Part shown: positions 45,937 through 58,779 of the stretch, in pieces
Layout of the letters: each line of letters opens with the position of its first letter
How positions within the stretch are numbered: the stretch's first letter is position 1
From: Pyrocephalus nanus
Lineage: Eukaryota > Chordata > Aves > Passeriformes > Tyrannidae
Assembly: GCA_038380795.1 (NCBI GenBank)
Contig: CM076269.1
Location: 3,782,001-3,846,000 of the forward strand
Length of the DNA: 64,000 bases
Direction: 5' to 3'
Notes under the pieces: generated by a model
What the model saw: the letters and a program-made list of their open reading frames with translations, nothing else
What the model was told of the DNA's origin: nothing
Database searches by the model: none
Made by a program: the position numbers and the translations under genes

Positions 45937-45980
45937 TCTGCAAAAGGGAAACTGAGGCACGCAGTGATGTAATGCCTGGG
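45937..45980 (-). repeat. Possible ancient MIR-like SINE fragment
   Basis: GGGAAACTGAGGCAC followed by GCAGTGATGTAATGCC resembles the reverse complement of MIR-type sequence (GAAACTGAGGCAC and the following GTNANGTGACTTGCC part). Short and diverged. Confidence 0.3.
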
Positions 45981-46375
45981 CCGTTCCCATGCAAACACAG
46001 GTCTGAGCAGCCTTAGTCTGCCCACGTTGGGCAATACCTCAACATAGCTGCAGCTATACAGATTCACTGCCAAAAATCCTCTTCAGGAAGGAAAGGATGG
46101 ATGCTGCAGCCACCAAAATCCCCTCTCTGGGGTGCATTTGGATGCTGCAGCCCCGTCAGGCAGCGGAGAGGTGGCCCTGCCACTGCATGGGATTACCATG
46201 TGCCCTGGCTTAGGCTGCAAGGGACACACACCGGCGTGCCTGACTCCAGGGTGTCAAAGAGCCAAGCGGTTTAGGCTTCACATTTCCCTGTGTTTGAACA
46301 AGAACAGCCTCTGCCTTGCTCCCAGGCTACGGATTATCCTGGATAAAATGTTCTTGACTGCTGTGTGCTCTGCAG

Positions 46376-46430
46376 CTGGCTACACACTGGGTTAATGCCG
46401 GGGAGACCTGGGTCAAATCCCGGGGTTTGG
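46376..46430 (+). repeat. tRNA-derived SINE-like fragment
   Basis: TGGC (46377-46380) and ACTGGGTTAATGC suggest a decayed A-box. GGGTCAAATCCC (46410-46421) closely resembles a tRNA T-arm/B-box (GGGTTCAAATCCC). The spacing fits a tRNA-derived SINE head such as MIR/CORE-SINE. No tRNA cloverleaf forms. Confidence 0.4.
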
Positions 46431-47597
46431 TCACAAGCGAAACAAAGCTACAGGTCTGGGTCCCTGAAGGGCTGGGAAACAGAGATGGAGCGTGTACAAG
46501 TCAGGGCTGGCCCTGGAGAGGGGACAAGCAGAGCCATAAAGCACCAAGAAAGCAGCTCAAGGATGGGGGCTGCTTGCAGGACCAGGAGGTCTGGGCTTGG
46601 GAGCAGAGCACTGCGGCAGGAAGGCAGGGGCTGCTGCAGATACAAGGGTCAGGAGGACATAAGTCCAGTGTCTTTCCCAGTCTGGGACAAGCAGGCAGGC
46701 TTCCTTCTCGTGGTGTCCCGGCATTCCTGGCTGCACTGCAGGGTGGCAGACCCAAGCTGAGTTATGCTGATGTAGGCAATCAGCTCCCAATGTATCTTGG
46801 CTCCCCATGCTAAGACACACAAGCAGCTCCGATTAGTGCCTGGAAGGCAGAGACACATGATGACATGGCAGACAGCTTCCAGGGAGTACCTACACATGGC
46901 TGATTTACCCTCTCAGCCCTGGAAGGATGGGCTCACGCTCTGCAGTGCTATCCCCCGACCACCCCAACCAATTCAAGCAGGAAAGCAGTGCTAAGCCTTT
47001 CTCCACTACAGCTTTGTGGCCATCAGGGCAGGAAGCTGGGTATGATACGAAGGAAAACCCACAAACACACTTCATGGATGATTCATCACAGCCATACAGA
47101 CAGGAATCGGATCAGTCCGAGTCTGGCTGCTCCTGGGGAAACTGGGGGTTCAGGGGCAAGGAGAAGATGCCTTCAATAGTTCTGGAAAACAGGCAATTGT
47201 TGGCACTGCCCTGTAATCAAACACACCATCAGCCCCTGTATACATGAGGACAGAAATCAGCATGACAGGGTCCCAGCAGATGTGCCTCGCTGTCAGGGCA
47301 GCAGCAAGGTGGATACGTCTTGCCCTTCTCGGATTTAGCTGGAGATGAACAACCACCAAAGAGAGCTGCAGTTTTGCCATATTACAAGAGGGTGGATAAC
47401 AGCACCTCTCCACCACCCTCCTCTTTCCAGAGCCACAAATGACGGCTGTGACGCTCAGACATGCCCCACGGCCCCTCAAACACACACCCCTTTACTCTAA
47501 CCCCAAGCCTTTCCCAAGCAAAGCCAGCACCAGGCTCACTGTCAAAACCATCAAGCCCTTCCAAAGGGGGTATTTCCCCCCCCCAGTTTCCATCTTT

Positions 47598-47613
47598 ACA
47601 CACACACACACAC
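47598..47613. repeat. (AC)8 microsatellite
   Basis: Eight AC units follow a run of C. It is a simple repeat at the left edge of a conserved-looking region. Confidence 0.9.
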
Positions 47614-47689
47614 GCTCGCCTCTCCCTCGCTCGCTGTTTAATTTCCGTGTGAGAGGGAAGCAGGTGCCCGTGCTCCCGTGAGCTCTCCC

Positions 47690-48300
47690 TTCTCGAGGTT
47701 TTTTTTCCCTTCTTGGATCCTGCCCCATTAGTTTAGTGCCCAGCCATCTGCGACGTCTCCTGTAATGCTGTCCCCCTTGTGTACCAGGGAGCTTTTCCAT
47801 TAGCGCCTTTAATATTCTGACACCTTAGCACAGGCTGCTATTACATTCAAACACTGATCGCCCTGTGAAATTACATCGCAGGGCTTGCTAAAATGGAATT
47901 GTGTATAATCAGGCTCCTCCATGCACTGTCAGTCCCATCACAAATACAACGTAAAGCAGGCTTATGGATGGGCTTAGCAGCTGCTACAAGTGTATTTTTT
48001 TTTAATAGATGAAGTATCCCTTATTTAAAGCATTTCCTTAAGAAAAAAAACAAAAACAAAAACAAAAACCACAAACCAACAGTGAAAGACAAATCAACAG
48101 CTGCTGCATTATGTTAACCGTACCACCGGTCTCTTAAAACATGTTATTTAATAAGGTAGATATCTGTTTATCTATAACTATATCAAACAGAGAAGGAGGG
48201 CGAGATAAAGATAGTTAAACAGACAGTCAAGGAGATCTGCCACTGGGAAATAATAGCTAAATAAAAAGTACCATTATTTACTCCAGAGAGGGGAGGAGGG
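47690..48300. other. Long conserved-looking block
   Basis: About 600 bp with TTTAATATTCTGACACC near 47808, CTATTACATTCAAACACTG near 47838, GTGAAATTACATCGC near 47865 and TTGTGTATAATCAGGC near 47899. The (CAAAAA)n run at 48051-48070 breaks it. Even stop distribution excludes coding. Among the stronger enhancer candidates by appearance. Confidence 0.5.
48051..48070. repeat. (CAAAAA)n simple repeat
   Basis: Three CAAAAA units and a partial fourth follow an A run. Simple repeat inside a conserved-looking region. Confidence 0.85.
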
Positions 48301-48648
48301 AGAGCCAGCAATTTCCTCCCAGTGCTGCTCAGCCTCTGGTTTGTAAGGGCAGCCTGTGCATGCCCCAGCTCACCTGGCTCCAGCCTGCTCATCTCCCCAG
48401 GACCGTGGCAGATAAATCTGGGGGGAAAAAATGCAAAATAGGAGGGCTTCAATGCAGGGACTGGTGAGAGAGGGCAGGGAGCTGTTCTGCTGCCAGGAGC
48501 TGGCTTGGTGGGGTCAGCCCCCCACCTCCACACAGGCTGAGAAAGGCTCAAATTAAGGCAAAAGTGCTCAAGGCAGAGGGTGTGGGTGCATTCCTCCAGC
48601 GGAGACTGATTTTTGTGTGGCCAGCATGTGAGTGATCAACTACTCAGA

Positions 48649-48674
<26 letters not shown>
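48649..48674. repeat. Poly(T) run, 26 bases
   Basis: A homopolymer with no retroelement body visible on either side. Confidence 0.95.
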
Positions 48675-48679
<5 letters not shown>

Positions 48680-51617
48680 CCAGCTAAGGAAGTGATGGAT
48701 TAGGACAAAGGTATTTCAGGGGGATGCAGGAACTGGCAGGGACACAGATGATGTGTCAGAGAAATGAGCTCCCGAGCTCCCCTGCTCAGAGTTCAAAATG
48801 CTGCCTCTTACCATGCCCTAAAGGTTATTCTGTCTGTCTGCTGTGAAATGCGACGGCACATCACCTGAAGGGAGATTTCCAGAGGCGCTGTGACCCTTCT
48901 GCTATCTCCTCTGAGAAGCCTCTGCAGGAATGATGAGATTGTAGCTCATTTCCACACACCTTGAAAGAGCCGGGCTGGATCAAACGTGCTGAAAGCAGAA
49001 GCAGCACATCCCTGGGACTCATCCTTGCCTCCTGGCAGGGAGCGTGCTCTTGTTGTAACGGGCTGGGAAACGGCGCCCACCCCACTGAAAGACCAATGCT
49101 CTGACACTGCCTTTCATCCTAAACCGGGATGGAAAAGCCAAAATATTGTCTTGTTTCACTGTGTGGGAACAGTTCTGCTTCGGAACCACAAAGTAAAAAC
49201 CCAGTGACAGAACTGTCGCCCTTTGGAAAGCAACAATCTATTCCTGTGCAAAACACTGCTGTGACATTTTGACTCCAGTTTCTCCAGTGCAAAACAAAGC
49301 CATTTGTCCAACAGCATGTTTCAGCATATGGTGCTCTGGGCATTTTTGGCAGGGACACCTCTGGTGATGGTTCAGCTGCTATGCACAAACATGCCAGACG
49401 GGGAGGATGGGACCATGGAGGGTAGAGACCCACAGAGAGGTTACCAAGAGAAAAGCACAGGGGAGGTGATGTGCAACTGCAGGTGCCACACAAGGCAATT
49501 CAACCTTCTGGTTTTCAGTACCTATCATTGCCAAGGTTGCTTGCAGGGTGGCAGCAAGGGAGGGGTGCTGGGTGACCGGCAGGTTCACATCTCAGTTTCA
49601 TAATCTGTTCCTAAAATCCAGGCCCTTGGGGGTGGGAAAGAAATCAGAGAGTGGTTCTGCAGGATCACTTCTTACCACTTCTATGCACCTGCTTGCATGT
49701 CTTACCACACACACATCTCCCTCAGTTCACATCCTACAACCCCTTCCATTCATGTTCACCAGCCCTTCTTGGGACAGATACATGACCTTCTCTAAAACTC
49801 ATCTCTGACACACTGCAGAGAAACTGGCCCATACACAACAGAGCAGAGGGGCAAGGACACACAGGCTCTGCTTCTTCTTACCTCCTCCTCCTCCCAGACA
49901 TCAGACTCTCAGGAGCAAAACCCAACCTTTTGTATTTGGCACAGCATCAATCTAACAGAGCAGTCGGGGCCTCTGAGTGCCACTGCAAGAATCGAATAAA
50001 ACAGAGTTTCTCTGCACTCCCACAAGATGCAAAGCCACTCAGAGGAGAGGCAGCTGGAAGAGCAATAGAAAAGAAAGAGAATACAATGCACGAGGCATCA
50101 GGGAAAAGATCAATAAAGATTATGAGGGCAGCAGCCACGTCCCCTGCCCGTGTTGGAGGCTCTCGTGGCTGCACTGAGGGAACACCAAGGAAAGCTAACA
50201 AGGTGCTGCTGCGCCAGTGCCTAGGGATGATACCTGTCTAATCAAAGGTAGAGTTTATACTGGATCATCTAAGCAGCAGCTCTTCCCCATGACTGTTGAC
50301 TCAGGTCAGGGTTAAGACTAAGGAGGTTTAAGCAGAGGCGCCTCTAAGAGCTGTGATGGATGCAAACACCAGGCAGGCAGGCAATGCATGCAGCCCAGAG
50401 AGCAGAGCCTGTCGGGGCAGCAGCAGCAAAATTGAGGCTCCCCAATTTCAGTGGAAGAACAAACAGGAGATGGTCTGAGAGGTTGGACGGCACACCATGA
50501 GAGAATCAATTTGGAGACAGGTCAGGAAAGCAGAGAATAAAGGGACCTGAGAGGAGGATGTGGCAAGGTCCTGAGGAGAGGTTATTAAAGGAGGCATGGG
50601 GGGGATGAACCACAGCAGCTACAGCCAGGCAGGAGTCAGGGGCAGGATTGGCTACCTGTCCTGGCAAGGGGACACCAGCGCTGTGTTACGGCACTGAGAA
50701 TGTGACAGAGGAGATCATGACACAGTTGACAGAAATGGGCCCCCAAGGCCTCAACTCGCATCTCCCAAGGGAGCAAAAGGCACCTCCATGGCTCTTTAGT
50801 GCTGCCAGGTTCACCAACCACCAGCCAGGCTGAGGTCCTGCAAGGACACAGGGAGTGACCACCTTCTGGTTATGGCTTTTAACCATGTCTGCAATTCTGC
50901 CTGTAGTAAGGGCTGTGACACCCAGACACATGGATGCTCCTGGGCCCTGCTCCCTGTGGAAGGAGCCATCATTGCTTGCCACTGCCAAGGCCCAGATTCT
51001 GTGGCTTGGCTGGCTCTCCCCTGCCAGTGCACCTGGGAAACACTATTAGGATTTGTCTAGTTGCTGCCTGCTAAGGAATAGGTCAGGAGTGTAAGCAAAA
51101 AGAGTAATTTTGAGCCTGGGTAGCAGAGGGATGGCCCCTACACAGCCACAGTGCAAGGACAGAGCTGTGGGGTCACGGAACACCCATTGCAGTCCCCTCA
51201 GCATCCTTCAGCTGCCCTGTGAACCCAGCCCTAACCTTGGCTCTGCCTGTGGCTGATGGAAACACAAAAGAGAAAGTGAGAACAAATTCCCACAGAGAAG
51301 AGCTGGTCTGAGGGCTGGAGGGCTGAGATGTGATGAGGAAGTCCATGGGCTGTCCAGAAAGCACTTGGCTGTGGATCACCTGGCTTTCCCAGATGTGGAG
51401 CCTTGCCAGGCAGTCTGCCCACTGCTCCCTGCCAGTGTGCCAGCAAAGAGTGAGCTGCTGGTATGGAACAAGGTGTCCCAATTAGCTCTCCACTAATCTA
51501 ATTAGATCTCCGTGGGGAGGACCTGAGCTGGAGGAATGACATAGCTGCCTCCTTGACCAGACACTCAAACCTTTCTCACCCGCAGCATTTTATTTTTCAG
51601 ATTTTTAACTTGCAGTA

Positions 51618-51637
51618 TTTTTTTTTTTTTTTTTTTT
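51618..51637. repeat. Poly(T) run, 20 bases
   Basis: A homopolymer with AT-rich sequence on its left. No recognisable element. Confidence 0.95.
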
Positions 51638-51974
51638 GAGTCTGGCTCAGCAGAACCTGCCCTGCCTTGGGTCCCGTCGCTCCTCACCAGAAAAGTGAAA
51701 TTACGTGTGCATACAAACAGGCACTCAGCGATCACGCACAGCATCCAAGCTCTCTGCTCCTGTGTCAGGGAACAGCTGCCAGGGTTGCAAATCAGAGGCG
51801 TTAAGGAGAGAGACAAGGGGCACCAGAAGGCAGAGCTGATCAGGAGGACATGGCAGAGTGCACCAAGTCCCTCTTACTCCCTCCCCAAGCGACAGCAAGC
51901 CATGCAAGCACGCCTGCCCTCCCCGCTGCTGCCCCCCACCACCCCAGAGAGCTGGCAAACAAGCTTCAAACCAG

Positions 51975-52190
51975 CCCGCTCCTTGTAATCGGAGTCAGTC
52001 AGTGTGTGTGTTACGCTTGAGTTGATGGCTGGTGTTAAATTCAATGCCTTGAGTATTGATTTCCTTGCACATCCCGGACTTTGTTAAAGGGTTAGCCGTG
52101 AACTGAGATCAAAGGGAGGTTAACTCGTTTCTCATAAGTGGTAAAGCAGACCTCCAGCAGGACCGGGCGCTGGGCCTCCTCCGCAGAGGA
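51975..52190. other. Conserved-looking block
   Basis: It contains CTTGTAATCGGAGTCAGTC near 51983, TTAAATTCAATGCCTTGAG near 52036 and GAGATCAAAGGGAGG near 52105 (a TCF/LEF-type ATCAAAG word). High complexity at moderate GC. Candidate element. Confidence 0.45.
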
Positions 52191-53148
52191 TGCTCCGTGC
52201 ATGTTGTTAGCGACTTGGTCGCCTCGAAAGCCAGGCAGAGCCACAAGGCTGCCTCAGAGCAGGGAGAAAAAACGAACTTAGCAAATCCCCACGGACCCCC
52301 AGGCTGTCAGGAGTGCACACTGATGGAGATGGGCAGTGTGGGGCAGCGTGCTTCTTCTCCACGACCTGTCCCCCACCACAGGGAGCTGCTCCCCTCGCTT
52401 GGCCACAGAAAAAAGGGGGGAAGCAAGCTTTTGACAGCTGCACCCCAAAGAGGCTGCCCCTGAGGGGCTCAAGAGGTGAGGAGAGCACTCCTCACGATGA
52501 CTGGGGTGTCCTAGAACTACGGCTGGTAGAAGAGGAAGGCACAGGGCTGGTCCCCAAAGGGCCACCTGGCAGGGACATGGCACCCTCCCTTCCATGGCCA
52601 GGTGGAGAGGACAACATGAGCCAACACTGCCATCAGCACCACCTCAACCTGTGCTGCACATGCCTGCTCCATTTTACTTTACTCTCTTCTTGGCTTTCCC
52701 TGTCCCACGTGAAGCACTTTTGGCACTGATAGCACCAAAATGAGCAGGTTTTACTGAGGCGGTAAGAGTTAAGTGCACAAATAACATGACACTAACAAGC
52801 ATTACCTTTGTAATTTTTAAGGGATGGAGGCAGGGAAAGAGGTGTAGGAGACAATCTGAAATTGTTATCACTAGTATTAATGAATGCCCAGAGGCACTGA
52901 GCAAGAAGCATCCATTTCAGATGAACATCTGTCAACAGTAAGTGGTAAAATTTCAAAAGCTAAGGTACTTCAGAGCCTGGATTGCACCAGCTTCCCAGGA
53001 GGCTTAAGCACCCAAATAATTTCTAACAGCAAATCCCTTGGCCCCTAAGTCATCTGGGCACCAATACTATTTCTCAGCCCCTCTCCTCTGCTGTTAGAAC
53101 TACTTGCAGCACAGTACAACTTTCCAGCAGCGATGTTTTTCTTCAAAC

Positions 53149-53219
53149 AGAATCACAGAATATGCCAAGTTGGAAGAGATCCACAAAGATCATCGAGTCC
53201 AACTCCTGGCCCTGCACAG
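53149..53219 (-). mobile_element. CR1 LINE 3' fragment
   Basis: The + strand starts AGAATCACAGAATATGCC, continues AGTTGGAAGAGATCCACAAA and GATCATCGAGTCCAACTCCT, and ends GGCCCTGCACAG. This is the well-known reverse complement of the avian CR1 3' end, so the element is 3'-anchored at 53149 on the - strand and 5'-truncated to about 70 bp, or somewhat more if the diverged sequence to about 53400 belongs to it. No open frame of the element remains, so it is inert. It is the clearest lineage marker in the window. Confidence 0.85.
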
Positions 53220-53569
53220 ATTCACTGGGTTTCACTGGTACTGCATCTTCCACTCCAGGGTGGCACCATGCCCAGTGCCCACCTCTCCCAGGAGCCAGGC
53301 AGCTTCAGATGCAGAAATTACAGCACATTCTGCCCTTACACCATAACTCAAGCAACCCAGAAATGCTGCTGGTGTACTTCCCCAGGTCCTGCAGCACCGG
53401 CAGGGAAAAGGGATCCATCACAGCCCATCTTGGGGGTGAAATCCTCAGTGGGAGCTTTACTCTTCAGCATCTATAGTCACATTAAACTATGAGGTCCTCC
53501 TTATGGTGCGAAACAAGTACTCCCTCACCCCTTCTCCCCTCTCCCAAACTCTTGCCACCCAGCACTGCC

Positions 53570-54200
53570 CCAGCAGCCGATTTGTTTTTAAGTGAAAGGT
53601 TTATACCAAAGTGCTTAGGGAATATCTGCTCAGTGCCCAGCATACCAAGTGCTGAAGATTTAACCTAAACTCTCAGCATCTGTGTATCTCAACTAAATTA
53701 AGCTATTTGCTATAAAAGAGCGCAATGACAGTAATGGAATAATAACAGCATTAATAAAACACAACAATCCTCGAATGAGAAGTGGACGCATCAGCTAGCT
53801 TCAACCAAGAGAAGAAGGCTATTTTAAAATCACACACAAAAACCATCTGGGGGTGGAGAAAACCAACAAAAGCTCCGAAACTCAGAGGTCAGACTGAAAT
53901 TATGTTTTTAACCTCAAAAGAAAGATGCTTGCCAGAGCCTTCCCAGCCAGAGAGCTCCCACACCGGTCGGAAAATAATTTCCACAGCAAAACAAGGGCTT
54001 ATAATGGGCGTGCTGGCTCCACAAAAGAGGAGTGGGAGCACTCTTTGGGGGGAGAACATGGAATTTAAAGCCCAACACAGAAATGATCCCTCAAGCATCG
54101 GTGAGGTTTGTTTTTTTGGGGACAGACGCGTTGGAGCAGGGGGTGATGCTGTGCTGAACGTGCGAGTGCCGAGCTAGCGACACAGGGCCAGATGCTGGTG
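53570..54200. other. Conserved-looking region with AT-rich core
   Basis: The core at about 53690-53780 has AACTAAATTAAGCTATTTGC near 53693 and AATGGAATAATAACAGC near 53732. The right part is moderate-GC with GGAAAATAATTTCCAC near 53968. Candidate regulatory sequence. Confidence 0.35.
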
Positions 54201-55539
54201 CATCATTATGCAAACATCCAGATGTCTCGAGCTCACTGCACTGCCAGTCTCCACTTGGTTGGAAAAGTCGCCTTCTCTCCATTCACAAATTCTTCCTCCT
54301 TCCTTTTGTTTTGGACGAGGATGAGACTAAACACAGCACCTTCATTTTCAAAAAGTCACCTACACACTGTCTCACGACGATAAAATAACCCTGAGACCCT
54401 CAGCAGGGTTGGGGACAGATGTACCTGAGTCCTAATCACAGCTCTGTAAGGCCACATCCCCCTGCTGGCCCCCTTTACAGGAGGAGACTCAGCATATGGT
54501 GATGATCAGAGCAATTAATGTGCATTAAGATGTCGTGCTGCATCTCTGAGGTCTCGCCACAGCCCCATCCTGTCCAGGGCAACACTCTCAACTATTGTTT
54601 GCCTGGTGGGGCATTAGGAGGGTGGATGACAGTTGTTTCCTGGGAAGAGGAGGAGAGGGAAGAAAAGGAGACCTCTGTGTTTACCACCAAATTCATATCC
54701 CACACCATGCTGAGAAGGATCAGTAGCAGGTTTGTGCCAGCAGCAAGTAAGGACTTCATGTTTTCTCTTTCAGGTACATTTCTCTAGCCCAGGACTTGCC
54801 AGAGCCCGGTGGGCAGTGAGAGCTGAGTCCCTTCCCTGCCCAGGCTCCATTTCAGCTGTCTGCCTCCGCAGAGGGTACATGATAACTGCTCCTCTCGTCA
54901 CCCCAGCTGCCCAAAGCCCCTGTACAGATCCTCCCAAGGATAACGTGGCAGAGACAGATGTCACCTCTTCTCACTGACATGGAAGGAAACATGACCCAGG
55001 TTGCAGTCCTGCAGGTGAGCTCAGCACTGCCTACCTTTCCTCTGTGGCACAGCCCAAGCCACACACAGGCAACTGAGTGATCTCTGACTCCAAAAAACAC
55101 AGCAGAATCAGGCAGAAGGTGGGGAGCAGCTGGCTGACTTCCCCACAGCACAGTGGATACCATCTCTGGGTCCACCTGCCTGTTTAAAAAGGAGCCAGGA
55201 GGGAGCAGCAGGTCCATGGCATAGTGTCCACAGCACCAGGACCATGTGCTGCAAGATGGCTGGAAGCCTTCTGGGTACAGGTCCAGAACACACGTCCTCC
55301 TGGTCACCTGAGCAAACAGGTTCAACTCAACTGACCTCCAGGCAATCCACAAGACAGCACTGCAAACTTCAACCTTCCTAAATTCCTATGGAGAAAATGC
55401 CAAAGCAGCAGCTGCCCCAGACTTGAACAGGCTGCAAGTTTCTTTGTTTTCATTACAAATTCCAATCCTGATGCCTTTTTATTTTTTTTTTCCAGCCATT
55501 TCTGCTCTGCCCCCCGGAGGTGCTGCTGTGATTGAATGA

Positions 55540-55720
55540 AACACGACCCCAGGCTCCAATAAGTGTATTTCAATTACATCTGTCACCATGTAACAATGTA
55601 ATGATATATCATGTGATATTAAATCCATGGTAATCATATCAGCGATTTTTTTAATAGTGCACTAATCACATTATTACATCTCAATAATTAACAACAGAAG
55701 GCCTAAAAATCCTGGATACA
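55540..55720. other. Very AT-rich conserved-looking block with palindromes
   Basis: It holds TATTTCAATTACATCTGTC near 55566, the perfect palindrome ATGATATATCAT (55601-55612), ATCCATGGTAATCATATC near 55623 and TAATTA at 55685-55690. The edges are sharp. One of the best element candidates in the second intron. Confidence 0.5.
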
Positions 55721-57521
55721 AAACAGAAAGCTCAGAGGGTCCCCATATCGTGCCTGGGAGAGGCCCAGTGGAGAGCAGGATGGCAAGGTGCTGCCAGGTG
55801 GGCATGGCATGACAAGGAGCAAGGGCACAGGAGTTTGGCACTGCCATCATCATGCAGAGCAGCCTGGTAAGACCAGATTCTCTCCCAGTCCCAGACTAAA
55901 GGAGAAGAGAGTATTTTGGAAATGTGGAGAGACACTTGTACATCCCATCTTGCCCAGCACTGCTCCCTTCTCTTCTGCTGCTCCTGCACTGCCACTCTTC
56001 CTGAAGCAAAGCAGCTCCTCTGCTCTGGTAAGTGCCTTGTGAAGGTGTTGTCCTGAGCACACAAGCACTGCTGGTGCCCCACTGCAGAGGGAAGGACGGT
56101 GTCTTGAAAAGGAAGGACGATCCTACCAACACATCCTTACCGGGCTGCTGGAAGAATGCCATCATTCCCCTTATCCCCTTGCACCAGCTTGAGACGGTGC
56201 TTTAGAGCACCCCACCTTCACAGAGCCACTGCAAGGCCTGAAGTCACTGATTTTTGCAGCAAAACAAATCTGTCAGCTTAAAAGTGAAAACTGGTCAGAG
56301 TCCTTTGGAGGCACAGTAGTCCTCTGGCTCACCAGCTCCACCCAAGCTCTCACCCCCATGCCTGGAGCAAAGCGGGGCTGGTCTCCAAAGCACCGACTGA
56401 CACACACATCCATCCCCTCGTGTGGCAGTGAATCACCCAGTTTTGTGCAAGCAGGCTGCTCCCCTCAGCACCAAGCTGTATTTTACTCCTTGCAGGATGA
56501 GGGTGAAGCTGGCTGCAGGCAGCAGGGAGCTGTGGTGGCAGCAGGCTGGCACAGAGTGCCAGGGCGTGGGGAGTCCCGTGCTGCACCGTCCCTGGCTGTG
56601 ACAGAGCTTTCTTCCAGTTGCAGCCTGGTCAATCTAGCAGTTTCCACATCACAAGCTGATCTGAAGAGAGCCTCATTACCTGCCTTAAAAGTTCCAGCCA
56701 AGCACTTAGCTCTTAAAGACAGGATTTAAGAAATATTTGACTGATCATTTTTCTCCTCATTTAGTTTGGCTGCTCTGAACCAATTCAACCTGTGAAGTTG
56801 AAATAGTGAGAACAGGAGGAAAAGTATGTGCAGGCAGTCACACCACACATAACGTCCCAGCTCCCCTGCCAGCTCTTCCCAAAGGGTCACATTCTGTCTC
56901 AGCCTAATCTGCAAAGCCTCTCCTGTGCCAAGAGTGGCCATGGGGCATTTCCCAACACCAGAGGAGAGACATCTCCCCCAGCCCCAGTGGGACAGACATT
57001 TGGAGGACCATAAATTCCCTGGCATCCAGACAGTACCTTTATGTACACTTGGAAATGCCAAATCAAAAAGAATCATCCTGGACCTGGTAGAAAAGGATGG
57101 AGAGAGGGAGGAGCCACCTAGGATTGACAGCACCACCACTCCCACATCTTCAACTGACCCAAGACAGGAGATTCCTGTGTCCTTCATCTCTTTGTATGCC
57201 TCCCTCCTATTCCACTTTCCAGCACTGCTGTCCCCACAGCCATGGCCACACAGCAGCAGGGTTGCCTGTCCTCCTGCTGCCTGCCCCAACAAGGTGTCAC
57301 ACCCCCAGCAACCCCCTGCTTCCTCACCCCGAGGTGAGGAAGGTGAAGGAGAAGGGAGGTGAAGGGGCTCCCAGGGCCAAATGGGAGTTGTAGCAGCAAG
57401 CAAAGAGGCCCTGCTAGTCATTCAGGGGTGATCCTGCCAAGGGCATGCAGGACAGATGAAGGGATGCCTTGCTGGCCAAGGCACTGCAGTTGGACTTTCT
57501 CTCCTTCCCCCATCTCTTTTC

Positions 57522-57540
57522 TTTTTTTTTTTTTTTTTTT
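57522..57540. repeat. Poly(T) run, 19 bases
   Basis: A homopolymer at the end of a CT-rich stretch. No retroelement body visible. Confidence 0.95.
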
Positions 57541-58779
57541 CCTTTTAATTTTGTCTTGGAAGCCACGATCCTTTAAAGATGTGCACGTCTCATTAGCTCT
57601 ACCTTGACAATCATTACTGTTCCTGCCAAGGCAGGAGCAGAGCTCAGCCCAAGCGCGGGGGAGTCCATTACCTTGTAGTTAAAGGGACATGGACAGCGCT
57701 GGGCTGCCCGGTGGTCTGACCCCCCCTTCGAAGCAGGGTCCCTCCCACACACCACTGTTCCCCCTCCTCTACTGAGCCAACAACCCCAATTTAACCCAGG
57801 CAAGATGCAAACCTTGCAGTGGTGGGTGGTCCTGCACCCACCACCAGGCACTTGCTGCTCCCCTGGATGGGCTGTAGGGCCAAGTCCATGCTCACAGCCT
57901 CTAGGAACAGGGACACTGAAGGACCCAAACCTTCCCAACACACTGCACATTGAACTTCACACAACCACATCTCACTTCAACAAATCCATGCTCTCTGGCT
58001 GGACCACAAGACCCAAACCTAGGCATAACCAGGCAATGAATACAAAATGTCCACAGCAGAGGCCGTAGCAGAGGCTGAGGTAAGGACTCCCATAGAGGAT
58101 CCTGGGACAAGGGCACAGTCCCCATGTATGAATGCCTGGTGGCATAACTTGAGGGCAGGGAGCTCTGTCCTTGCTCCAAAGTGCAACGTAATGAACACCT
58201 ACGAGTCTGTCCCCAGCTTTTCTGGCTCTGCAGAGTGCAACATGGGGCACCACACACCCAAGGGTGGGGATGAGGAAGGGTTCAGGAGTGTGAGCATGCA
58301 GTGGGGTGATGCCAAGACAGAAGCCAGGACAGAACCCTACTCACTAAAGATTTTGGTCCAGAAAGTCCTGCTTTGCCCCACAGCTGGGGGCAATTACTCT
58401 GCCTGGCTGTTCCAGAGCTTGCTTTGCCCCAACCCCAAGGTTGATAACAGGGGACCTGACTCATGTTATGCAAGGGCTGGATCCCTCATTCAGGAGATTC
58501 CAGGGCAAAGACCCCAAAGCAACTCCTGATGAAATACCCCCCTGCTTTCCCCCAGCCACACAGGGCTTTGAAGCCCGGTGCAATCCTCAGGAGGCGAACA
58601 CGGCAGGGCGCAGCCCTGAGGAGGCGATCCTGGTTCTTTGTGCCTTGCAGGATGGGAGCTCTGCTGCAGCCACGCTAACTCCTCACCGCTCTCCGCAAAG
58701 CCACGGCAGGAGACAATAACGCACGGCCGCAGCCACACTCCGAGGAAGGATCCTACCTCCACACAAGGCTGTCCAAGAA

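Noticed and set aside
56726..57421. 231-codon open frame on the - strand
   Set aside because: No family resemblance and no ERI3 similarity. Its length is unremarkable for GC-rich intron searched in six frames.
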